Positions 1 to 7,925 of a DNA stretch of 64,000 nt are shown here, piece by piece (positions within the stretch are counted from its first letter, which is position 1; every line of letters starts with the position of its first letter). A program made the translations under genes and the position numbers. The notes below the pieces were generated by a model. That model was not told where the DNA came from. It saw only the letters and a program-made list of their open reading frames with translations, and did not search any database. Source of the stretch: Parabacteroides sp. (GTDB lineage: Bacteria; Bacteroidota; Bacteroidia; Bacteroidales; Tannerellaceae); the NCBI GenBank assembly GCA_019417325.1, contig DXVO01000032.1, positions 159,085 through 223,084 on the forward strand, written 5' to 3'.

Positions 1-756
1 TGGCATGTTTCACCGGATGGAGAGGTTGCGGATTTATATGGTTCACTGACAACCGTAATCGAAATGGACCCGTTCGAGTTCCTCGAAAAGATTGCATTCC
101 TGCTGGAAAATAAACCGACGGAATACCCTCGTATCTGGGAAAACAAAACACGGGATTTACCGGAACCTGAATTTGCGTATTCGGAAATGGCTGCAATCGG
201 GGCACTTATCAAATCGATTCCGGTACCGGCTGCACTGCATCTGGGTAACAGTTCCACCGTTCGCTACGCACAGTTATACAAGTTGCCCGAAGATATAGAA
301 GTGTGTTGCAACCGCGGCACAAGCGGTATCGAAGGTTCGCTCTCCACTGCCATCGGCTATTCCGTATGCTCGGACAAACTGAACTTTGTTGCATTAGGCG
401 ACCTGAGTTTTTTCTATGATATGAACGCATTATGGAACAGCAACTACGGTTGTAATTTACGAATCATGTTACTGAACAACGGAGGCGGTGAAATATTCCA
501 CGCCTTGCCCGGCTTAAAGATGGCAGACAAGACACACCGGTTTGTAACAGCCCCCCACAAGACATCCGCCAAAGGATGGGCGGAAGAACGGGGATTCGCC
601 TATTTTGCCGTAAATAATATGGAAGAGCTGACGGAAGCCATGACTACCTTTACCCAGCCGGCTCCTTATAACCAGCCGATGCTGATGGAGGTATTCACAG
701 ATGCAACGGAAGATGTTCGTCTGCTCAAAGCATATTACCATTCACTTAAGAAATAA
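1..756 (+). CDS. menD: SEPHCHC synthase (MenD), C-terminal part; 5' end outside window
   Basis: The reading frame is open from base 1, before the first internal ATG at 64, so this is the last ~251 codons of a longer gene. MenD is a thiamine-diphosphate enzyme that joins isochorismate and 2-oxoglutarate into SEPHCHC, the first committed step of menaquinone synthesis in the cytoplasm. The visible part is the C-terminal ThDP-binding domain: the NRGTSGIEGSLSTAIGYS stretch followed by LGDLSFFYDMNALWNSN is typical of MenD. The gene is followed after 6 bases by a cupin gene and then menB, menC and menE, so it belongs to a men operon. The family assignment is secure; the N-terminus cannot be assessed here. 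Confidence 0.95.
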   Translation, partial: WHVSPDGEVADLYGSLTTVIEMDPFEFLEKIAFLLENKPTEYPRIWENKTRDLPEPEFAYSEMAAIGALIKSIPVPAALHLGNSSTVRYAQLYKLPEDIEVCCNRGTSGIEGSLSTAIGYSVCSDKLNFVALGDLSFFYDMNALWNSNYGCNLRIMLLNNGGGEIFHALPGLKMADKTHRFVTAPHKTSAKGWAEERGFAYFAVNNMEELTEAMTTFTQPAPYNQPMLMEVFTDATEDVRLLKAYYHSLKK

Positions 757-762
757 ACAGAA

Positions 763-1080
763 ATGGGAACAGACCAGACATTCATTACACCGCCGGAGCA
801 TATCTGCTTTCTGGCAAAGAAACTATTTGCCGATTGCGGTGAAATCATCGATGGCTCCATTGCATATATCGAACCGGGCGGCGGCGGTCCTGTCCAACAG
901 CATACACACTCCCATAACCATTTGTTTATCGTCATTAGTGGCGAAGCGAGAATTGCTTTAGGAGAAGAGGAAAAGATTATCCATGCCAACGAGTCTTTTC
1001 TGGTGAAAGGAGAAATCCCCCACGCTGTCTGGAACAATACGGATGAAACAACCATCATGATCGGAATATCAACAAAATAA
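763..1080 (+). CDS. Small single-domain cupin protein inside the men operon
   Basis: This 105-residue protein is a single cupin-2 barrel: a glycine-rich turn (GGGGPVQQHTHSHNH) supplies the HxH-type metal ligands, and a later PHAVWNN supplies the second cupin motif. The start follows the menD stop by 6 bases and the stop precedes menB by 24 bases, so it is almost certainly co-transcribed with the menaquinone genes. No catalytic function can be read from the sequence. Small cupins often bind a metal and a small acid; a role tied to a menaquinone intermediate or to sensing is only suggested by position. Confidence 0.85.
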   Translation: MGTDQTFITPPEHICFLAKKLFADCGEIIDGSIAYIEPGGGGPVQQHTHSHNHLFIVISGEARIALGEEEKIIHANESFLVKGEIPHAVWNNTDETTIMIGISTK

Positions 1081-1104
1081 TAAATACATAAAAGAATAAG
1101 AAAT

Positions 1105-1929
1105 ATGGAAACAAAAAGAGAATGGACCCCCATCAAGCAATACGAAGACATCCTGTTCGATTTCTACAAAGGAATCGCCCGTATCACCATCAACCGTGAA
1201 CGGTACCGCAATGCCTTTACCCCTACCACCACAACAGAAATGAGCGATGCTTTTTATATCTGCCGCGAACGCCAGGATATAAACGTAGTGGTACTGACCG
1301 GAGCCGGTGACGTGGCATTCTGTGCAGGTGGCGATATGAATGTAAAAGGCCACGGCGGGTATGTAGGCAAAGATGGCGTAGCCCGTTTGAATGTGCTCGA
1401 CGTACAGAAACAAATCCGTTCCCTTCCGAAGCCGGTAATTGCAGCGGTAAACGGTTTTGCAATCGGTGGCGGACATGTGTTGCATGTAATGTGCGACCTG
1501 ACTATCGCTTCCGAAAACGCCATTTTCGGACAGACAGGTCCCCGCGTAGGTAGCTTCGATGCAGGTTTCGGCTCTTCTTATCTCGCCCGCATCGTCGGTC
1601 AGAAGAAAGCCCGTGAAATCTGGTTCTTATGCCGGAAGTACAATGCACAGGAAGCATTGGACATGGGACTGGTAAACAAAGTCGTACCCTTAGACAAACT
1701 GGAAGACGAATATGTGCAATGGTCGGAAGAAATGATGCTGCACAGCCCGCTGGCTCTTCGTATGATCAAAGCCGGTCTGAATGCGGAACTGGATGGCCAG
1801 GCAGGTATCCAGGAATTGGCAGGAGATGCCACCATGCTTTATTATATGACGGACGAAGCGCAGGAAGGTGGTAAAGCATTCCTGGAAAAACGCCGTCCGC
1901 GATTTGAGGATTATCCTAAATTCCCGTAA
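1105..1929 (+). CDS. menB: 1,4-dihydroxy-2-naphthoyl-CoA synthase
   Basis: MenB is a crotonase-fold enzyme that closes the second ring of the naphthoquinone by a Dieckmann-type condensation of o-succinylbenzoyl-CoA. The 274-residue length is normal for the family. Visible landmarks are the crotonase oxyanion region (AGAGDVAFCAGGD-like, near residues 70-80), AIGGGHVLHVMCDLTIAS, and GPRVGSFDAGFGSSYLAR followed by IVGQKKAREIWFLC, a signature of MenB rather than other crotonases. The C-terminal PRFEDYPKFP tail is also typical. It is placed between the cupin and menC, with 9 bases before menC. Confidence 0.97.
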   Translation: METKREWTPIKQYEDILFDFYKGIARITINRERYRNAFTPTTTTEMSDAFYICRERQDINVVVLTGAGDVAFCAGGDMNVKGHGGYVGKDGVARLNVLDVQKQIRSLPKPVIAAVNGFAIGGGHVLHVMCDLTIASENAIFGQTGPRVGSFDAGFGSSYLARIVGQKKAREIWFLCRKYNAQEALDMGLVNKVVPLDKLEDEYVQWSEEMMLHSPLALRMIKAGLNAELDGQAGIQELAGDATMLYYMTDEAQEGGKAFLEKRRPRFEDYPKFP

Positions 1930-1938
1930 CCCAAGAAA

Positions 1939-2970
1939 ATGAATACCGTTCATTATACGATCCGAATCATTCCCCGCACCCTGCACTTCAAACAACCAGC
2001 CGGGACTTCGCGGGGAATTTATACCGTACGGAAATGCTGGTTCCTGCACCTGACCTCGGATGAAAAGCCGGGCTATACAGGTATCGGCGAATGTGCCCCA
2101 TTGCCGAAGCTCAGTTGCGACGATTTGCCGGATTACGAAGCTATCTTAAAGCATGCTTGCGAGCAGTTTACCGCTACCGGGATTCTGGATAAAGAAGCTC
2201 TCCGTCCCTACCCGTCCATCCTGTTCGGCTTGGAAACTGCCCTCCGCAATCTGGAAACCGGAAGTTACGCCTTATGGAATACCCCTTTCTCACGCGGTGA
2301 AGCCGGAATCCCTATCAACGGGCTTATCTGGATGGGCGACTACCGGAAAATGTTAGCGCAAATCGAGGCCAAGATGCAAGCCGGTTTCCGTTGTATCAAA
2401 CTAAAAATCGGAGCAATCAATTTTGAGGAAGAACTGGCATTACTTCAACATATCCGCGCCCATTTCTCTTCCAAAGAAATAGAGTTGCGTGTAGATGCCA
2501 ACGGAGCATTCTCCCCTTTGGATGCAATGGATAAACTGAAGCGCCTTGCCGAATTGGACCTCCACTCCATAGAACAGCCTATCCGTGCCGGACAATGGGA
2601 AGAAATGGCACGCCTGGCAGCATCGACACCTCTCCCCATCGCACTCGATGAAGAATTAATCGGTTGCAATAACCCGGCAGATAAAAAGAAGCTGCTTGCC
2701 ACAATCCGTCCCCAATACATCATCCTGAAACCTTCGCTGCATGGAGGCATCAACGGGGGAAACGAATGGATAGCGGAAGCCGAAAAGCAGCATATCGGTT
2801 GGTGGATAACGTCGGCACTCGAATCCAATATCGGGCTGAATGCCATTGCGCAATGGTGTGCCACATTCGATAATCCGCTGCCACAAGGGCTGGGTACCGG
2901 TGCGCTTTTCACCGATAATATAGAAATGCCCCTCAGTATCCGGAAAGACTGCTTATGGTATAATCCGTAA
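1939..2970 (+). CDS. menC: o-succinylbenzoate synthase
   Basis: MenC belongs to the enolase superfamily and dehydrates SHCHC to o-succinylbenzoate. The 343-residue protein shows the expected order of active-site elements: KLKIG (catalytic lysine in a KxK setting), RVDANGAF (metal aspartate), EQP (metal glutamate), ALDEE (metal acidic residue) and ILKPSLHGG (second catalytic lysine). The gene lies directly between menB (9 bases upstream) and menE (13 bases downstream), so it is in the same transcript. Nothing unusual is seen. Confidence 0.95.
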   Translation: MNTVHYTIRIIPRTLHFKQPAGTSRGIYTVRKCWFLHLTSDEKPGYTGIGECAPLPKLSCDDLPDYEAILKHACEQFTATGILDKEALRPYPSILFGLETALRNLETGSYALWNTPFSRGEAGIPINGLIWMGDYRKMLAQIEAKMQAGFRCIKLKIGAINFEEELALLQHIRAHFSSKEIELRVDANGAFSPLDAMDKLKRLAELDLHSIEQPIRAGQWEEMARLAASTPLPIALDEELIGCNNPADKKKLLATIRPQYIILKPSLHGGINGGNEWIAEAEKQHIGWWITSALESNIGLNAIAQWCATFDNPLPQGLGTGALFTDNIEMPLSIRKDCLWYNP

Positions 2971-2983
2971 CCTTCAGAGTCAT

Positions 2984-3997
2984 ATGCAAACAATAGAAGA
3001 AGATTTAAAAACATTCCTTGCCGAATGGGAAGATCCTTCACCCTATATTCAAGTACAAACCTCCGGTTCGACCGGAACACCCAAACAACTGACGGTTCGT
3101 AAAGAACAGATGTGGCAGAGCGCCCGCATCACCTGCGAATATTTAGGACTAAAGAAAGGCGATAACGCCCTGCTATGTATGCCCCTGCAATATATTGCCG
3201 GAAAAATGATGGTAGTGCGCTCCCTCTATGCCGGATTGAACCTGATTGTACGCCAACCATCCGGCCATCCGCTGGCAGGCGTAAGCGAACCGCTTCGTTT
3301 TGCCGCTATGATACCGATGCAGGTCTACAATACCCTCCGGAATCCGGAAGAACGGGAACGGCTCTGCCAAACGGATATTCTTATTATCGGAGGCGGAGCC
3401 ATAGATACGGCATTGGAAAATGAAATACGGCAGTTGCCGAATGCAGTCTACTCCACTTACGGCATGACGGAAACACTTTCTCATATCGCCCTTCGTCGCT
3501 TGAACGGCCCGGAAGCCTCTCCGGCATATCATCCTTTTCCTTCCGTTGGTATTTCCCTGTCGGAAGAGGATACGCTGGTGATAAAAGCCCCTTTGGTCTG
3601 CGATGAAGTGCTGAAAACAAATGATGTCGCTCGCCTTCACCCGGATGGAAGTTTCAGCATTCTGGGCAGAAAAGACAATATAATCAACAGCGGAGGCATA
3701 AAAATTCAGACAGAAGTTGTAGAAGAAGCGTTACATCCCGTTATTTCTGTTAAATTTGCGATAACATCTGTTCCGCATCCCAAATTCGGAGAAGCAATCG
3801 TGTTGTTGATAGAGGATAAAGAAAAGAAGGTGGAGCCTGCCGGGCTTCAATCCCGTATCGATAACGTATTGCCGAAATACCAACGCCCTAAATACATTAT
3901 CGAAGTAGAAACGCTCCCACTGACCGGCAGTGGCAAAATAGACCGGAAAGCCTGCCGGGCCTTGGCGCAAAGCAGGATAGAATTGAATATCATTTAA
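2984..3997 (+). CDS. menE: o-succinylbenzoate-CoA ligase, short Bacteroidetes form
   Basis: This 337-residue AMP-forming ligase activates o-succinylbenzoate with ATP and CoA. It carries the phosphate-binding loop TSGSTGTPKQLTV near residue 27, the STYGMTET motif, the GRKDNIINSGGIKIQ hinge region and the C-terminal PLTGSGKIDRK containing the catalytic lysine. It is about 100 residues shorter than the enterobacterial enzyme and begins almost at the phosphate loop, a reduced N-terminus that is usual for Bacteroidetes MenE as far as I know. It is the last gene of the visible men operon; the next gene starts 12 bases later but encodes a secreted protein. Confidence 0.93.
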   Translation: MQTIEEDLKTFLAEWEDPSPYIQVQTSGSTGTPKQLTVRKEQMWQSARITCEYLGLKKGDNALLCMPLQYIAGKMMVVRSLYAGLNLIVRQPSGHPLAGVSEPLRFAAMIPMQVYNTLRNPEERERLCQTDILIIGGGAIDTALENEIRQLPNAVYSTYGMTETLSHIALRRLNGPEASPAYHPFPSVGISLSEEDTLVIKAPLVCDEVLKTNDVARLHPDGSFSILGRKDNIINSGGIKIQTEVVEEALHPVISVKFAITSVPHPKFGEAIVLLIEDKEKKVEPAGLQSRIDNVLPKYQRPKYIIEVETLPLTGSGKIDRKACRALAQSRIELNII

Positions 3998-4009
3998 AAA
4001 CACTCGTAT

Positions 4010-5971
4010 ATGAAGTACCTTACTATTACAGCCTTATCCCTTCTTGCCCTTTCCGCTTACGGGCAAAGTGGGGAAAGTTGCCGGTTCGCACCGGACCCGA
4101 CACTCCAAAAACCGGAAGTTTATGCCGGTTACGATTGTGTAAACCTGTTGGACAGCACAGCCGTACATGTACAATCCACCGGTTCCGGTTCCTTTGCCGT
4201 ATGCAAAGTCATCAAAATCATGACACCCCAGGGGGCGGTAGACAACCGTATCATCAAATACGATTACGACCCGCTTACGGCTCATGCCGAGTTCCACCGT
4301 GTCACCGTGTACAAAGCAAACGGAGACGTAATCAACCTGGATGTTACCCAGGCTTGCGACTATGTAGCCCCTGCACGCGCCATCTATTGGGGGGCACGCC
4401 AGATTATGATTGAAGTTGGGCAACTGGCTCCCGGCGACATTATCGACTACCAGATTAACAAGAAAGGGTTTACCTATGCCCTGCTGGCAAACGGCGGAGA
4501 CGACGAATCCCGTTTCATCCCCCCTATGCGCGGGCAGTTCTACGATATTGTTCCGTTCTGGGCTACCGAACCTACCGTGCGCAAAGTGTACAAGGTTTCC
4601 ATCCCGATGGAAAAAGATATGCAATTCCAGTTCTATCAGGGAGACTGCACATCCTCCATGCGCTATGAAGACGGCAAGAAAGCCTATACATTCATAAGCA
4701 ACGACATCATGCCGACCAAACGCGAGCCGAATATGGTAGACCTGTTCGACGCAGCTCCCAAACTGATGATGTCTTCCACTCCCCGCTGGCAGGATAAATC
4801 TCTTTGGTTCAACAAGGTAAACGAGGATTACGGAAGTTTTGCTCCACTACCTGAAGCACAGAAGAAAGTGGACGAACTGATAAAAGGCAAAAAGACGGAA
4901 ATGGAAAAGATAGCCGTCCTGACCCACTGGGTTGCCGACAATATCCGTTACTCCGGTATCTCCATGGGGAAAGGGGAAGGTTATACGCTGCACAATACGA
5001 AAATGAATTATACAGACCGTTGCGGTGTTTGTAAAGACATTGCCGGAACACTGATTTCATTCCTTCGCATGGCTGGCTTCGAAGCCTATCCGGCTATGAC
5101 TATGGCAGGCAGCCGCGTGGAAAGTATCCCTGCCGACCATTTCAACCACTGTGTGGCTGTCGTAAAACTGTCTAACGGCACTTATATGCCGCTCGACCCG
5201 ACCTGGGTGCCTTTCTGTCGCGAACTGTGGAGCAGTGCCGAGCAACAGCAAAACTACCTGCCGGGCGTGCCCGAAGGTTCGGACCTTTGCCTGACACCGG
5301 TTTCCGCCCCGGAAAACCACTATGTACGCATCAACGCCACCAATAAACTGGATAACAAGGGAACATTGACCGGACAGTTCACCATCACGGCCGAAGGGCA
5401 GTCCGACAGCAATATCCGTGGCATGTTTACCCGCGGATGGCAATCACAATGGCAGAACATGCTGGAATCGCAGCTTCTTGCCGTATCGCCCAAAGCACGC
5501 CTGCTGAGCGTCGATTATGGCAAAGACCCGAAGAATTACCAGGCTGCTCCTATCAAGATGACCTTCCGTTACGAAATACCGGAATATGCTCTCCCGGGAG
5601 AAAAAGAAATGCTTTTCAAGCCGTTGGTAATGAATAACCTCTACAACCAGGTAAAGAGCTTCCTCCGTATCAATACGGATTTGGAAACACGCCAATACGG
5701 ATTCAAGGACGGCTGTTCCCGTTTGGTGGAACTGGACGAAACCATCCAACTCCCCACCGGATACAAACTGGTCAACGAATCGAAGGCAGACAATAAACAA
5801 AGCGGTGCCGCCGACTTTGAAGGAACGCTCCGCCAGAATGGCAATAAAGTGGTATTACACCAGAAGCTGGCCTTAAAGAAACGCGTTTACGAAGCAGGCG
5901 ACTGGGACGGTTTCCGCTCCGCCGTGAATGCTTATAAGAGTTTCGGAGATTATTTAATTATCAAGAAGTAA
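4010..5971 (+). CDS. Secreted DUF3857 / transglutaminase-like protein with intact triad
   Basis: The 653-residue product begins with a clear signal peptide (MKYLTITALSLLALSAYGQ). An N-terminal DUF3857 beta-domain is followed by a transglutaminase-like core: Cys at residue ~341 in DRCGVCKD, His ~377/380 in DHFNHC, and Asp ~396 in PLDPTWVP form a plausible Cys-His-Asp triad. A C-terminal beta-rich region follows. Such proteins occur widely in Bacteroidetes as periplasmic or surface enzymes, but their substrate is not known, so protease or amidase activity is only possible. It forms a pair with the next gene, which has the same layout. Confidence 0.85.
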   Translation: MKYLTITALSLLALSAYGQSGESCRFAPDPTLQKPEVYAGYDCVNLLDSTAVHVQSTGSGSFAVCKVIKIMTPQGAVDNRIIKYDYDPLTAHAEFHRVTVYKANGDVINLDVTQACDYVAPARAIYWGARQIMIEVGQLAPGDIIDYQINKKGFTYALLANGGDDESRFIPPMRGQFYDIVPFWATEPTVRKVYKVSIPMEKDMQFQFYQGDCTSSMRYEDGKKAYTFISNDIMPTKREPNMVDLFDAAPKLMMSSTPRWQDKSLWFNKVNEDYGSFAPLPEAQKKVDELIKGKKTEMEKIAVLTHWVADNIRYSGISMGKGEGYTLHNTKMNYTDRCGVCKDIAGTLISFLRMAGFEAYPAMTMAGSRVESIPADHFNHCVAVVKLSNGTYMPLDPTWVPFCRELWSSAEQQQNYLPGVPEGSDLCLTPVSAPENHYVRINATNKLDNKGTLTGQFTITAEGQSDSNIRGMFTRGWQSQWQNMLESQLLAVSPKARLLSVDYGKDPKNYQAAPIKMTFRYEIPEYALPGEKEMLFKPLVMNNLYNQVKSFLRINTDLETRQYGFKDGCSRLVELDETIQLPTGYKLVNESKADNKQSGAADFEGTLRQNGNKVVLHQKLALKKRVYEAGDWDGFRSAVNAYKSFGDYLIIKK

Positions 5972-6028
5972 CCGATAGAACCGGAAAAGGAACTACCGAT
6001 TACTGAAACTATATAAAATACAAAGACA

Positions 6029-7723
6029 ATGATTAATAAGATAAATAAATTCGCATTCCTGTTGTGCCTGCTGCTGGTGACGGTATCGGCATTTGCGGCT
6101 TCGGAGGCCGAATACGGGAAATTGTCAAAAACCTATACCCTGAACGCAGACGGAAGCCAGGAGTTCCGCTGCAATATGGAACTGACGCTCTTTACACACA
6201 CCGCAATGAACGGTACGTACGGAGAGAGCTTTATTGTGTACAACCCGGCATTCCAGGAACTGAAAATCCATGCATCCTATACCAAACAGAAAGATGGCAA
6301 TATCGTTAAAACACCGGACAACGCCTTTGTAGAAGTGTTGCCGCGCAATGCCGCCGATGCACCGGCATACAACAACCTGAAAGAAATGGTTGTAGTCCAT
6401 ACCGGACTGGAACTGGGCGCTACCATCTATCTGGATTATTCCATTCTTTCCAAACCGGGCTATTTGCCGGCTCTGGATATATATGATGAATTGCTGCAAT
6501 CTTCTCCGGTCAAGGAATATACCTATACAATCGTTGTGCCGGAAAACGAACAGGTATCCTATACCATGCAATACAACAAAGCCAAACCGGAAATAAAGGT
6601 AGCCAACGGCACAAAGACCATTCAATGGACACTGCGCAACCTTCCGGCCGCTTCACGCGATTTGTTCGTTTATGCCATGAACGGAGATGTCCCTTTCCTT
6701 ACAGCTACGACTTATCCTTCGGAAAAAGAAGCATTGCAGACTTTATTCAAACAATTTAATCCTAAGAACGACAGCCAGATAGAAGTAGTTGTCGAAAGTA
6801 TTACTGAAGGTAAGACTACAGATACTGAGAAGCTGCAAGCCATCATGAATTATGTAACGAAGGATTTGGGTAACAGCCGCCTCTCCCTGTCTGAAACAGG
6901 TTTCCGCCTGCGTCCTGCCGACTTGGTTATCAACTCTGCCTACGGAACCGTAGCCGAAAAAACAAACCTGCTGAACGGTCTTTTAAATGCCGCAGGCATA
7001 CAGGCCGAACCTGCCGCCCTTTACCGTGTAAACGCAGACCAGGGATGCGGATTAAATGCAATCAACGAATTATTTGTAGTTGCCAATGCAGACGGAAAAC
7101 GCTATCTGCTTTCGCCCACATCGACCCAACGGGTAACAGCCGGACGGATTCATAACCTGGTTCCTTCTTTCAGCCTGGCATCCGGAGAAAAGCTGACATT
7201 CGATGCACCGGAAACAGACATCAACTACCAGGTAAGCATGACCGTTTCACCGGATAAAGCCGAATCGAAAATCACATCGGACACAGGCGAAGGACAGTTC
7301 CCCTATTTTAGCGAGAACAAGAAAGAAAGCACTTCCAGCCAACCGTTGAAAGCAGAAAACGGATACCTGCTGGTGAATCTGCCGGATGCTCCTTCCACCC
7401 TTGCAAACAGCTATTTCTGCCGGATGAACAGTGTCCGTAAAGAAAACCTGCTGATGCCCTGTCTGGTAAACGAACAATATACGTATACCGTAGCCATACC
7501 TGCCGGTATGGATTTACGTACTCCGGCAACAGACAAAACCATTGCCAATGCAGCCGGCAAATATGTTTACTCTGTCCAGAAAGACGGAAAGACGGCTAAA
7601 GTGACCCGCAGCCTGCAACTGAACAAACAGCTTTATACCCCTGCCGAATATGCCGCTTTACGTACCCTTCTTACCGAATGGGGAAATACAAACAGCAAAG
7701 TATTGATGTTTACCCTTGAATGA
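6029..7723 (+). CDS. Secreted DUF3857-type protein with degenerate transglutaminase core
   Basis: The 564-residue product has a signal peptide (ending near AFAAS) and a DUF3857-like N-terminal half (YNPAFQELKIHASYTKQKDG). The region that should hold the catalytic Cys reads SAYGTVAEKTNLLNGLLNAAG: the surrounding helix matches the family pattern but Cys is absent, and the later His and Asp motifs are replaced by INELFVV and LLSPTST. It is therefore probably a non-catalytic partner of the upstream gene, 57 bases away. The pairing of an intact and a dead homologue is seen directly; partnership is inference. Confidence 0.8.
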   Translation: MINKINKFAFLLCLLLVTVSAFAASEAEYGKLSKTYTLNADGSQEFRCNMELTLFTHTAMNGTYGESFIVYNPAFQELKIHASYTKQKDGNIVKTPDNAFVEVLPRNAADAPAYNNLKEMVVVHTGLELGATIYLDYSILSKPGYLPALDIYDELLQSSPVKEYTYTIVVPENEQVSYTMQYNKAKPEIKVANGTKTIQWTLRNLPAASRDLFVYAMNGDVPFLTATTYPSEKEALQTLFKQFNPKNDSQIEVVVESITEGKTTDTEKLQAIMNYVTKDLGNSRLSLSETGFRLRPADLVINSAYGTVAEKTNLLNGLLNAAGIQAEPAALYRVNADQGCGLNAINELFVVANADGKRYLLSPTSTQRVTAGRIHNLVPSFSLASGEKLTFDAPETDINYQVSMTVSPDKAESKITSDTGEGQFPYFSENKKESTSSQPLKAENGYLLVNLPDAPSTLANSYFCRMNSVRKENLLMPCLVNEQYTYTVAIPAGMDLRTPATDKTIANAAGKYVYSVQKDGKTAKVTRSLQLNKQLYTPAEYAALRTLLTEWGNTNSKVLMFTLE

Positions 7724-7744
7724 CAAATAACATAAACCAGGGAT

Positions 7745-7880
7745 GTGTCAAAAGTCTATATTAGGGAACACAGACTACGCAGACAAAGCGCAGATTTACG
7801 CAGATTATTTATTGAAAAAACAGGGTCTGCGCAAATCTGCGTGTTCTGCGTCATCAGCGTTCAGTAATAGCTTTTGACAC
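7745..7880. repeat. Palindromic intergenic repeat with 10-bp inverted ends
   Basis: The element begins with GTGTCAAAAG and ends with its exact reverse complement CTTTTGACAC. Inside are two arms built on CGCAGATTTACGCAGATT and TCTGCGCAAATCTGCG that can fold on each other, with repeats of the CTGCG word. It lies between the DUF3857 gene and GH84. Its form is that of a dispersed, non-coding palindromic repeat or miniature mobile element; copy number cannot be judged from one copy here. Confidence 0.7.
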
Positions 7881-7925
7881 GCTCGCATCTCCATTTATCC
7901 TGAACAATTGATAAAAACACATCGT

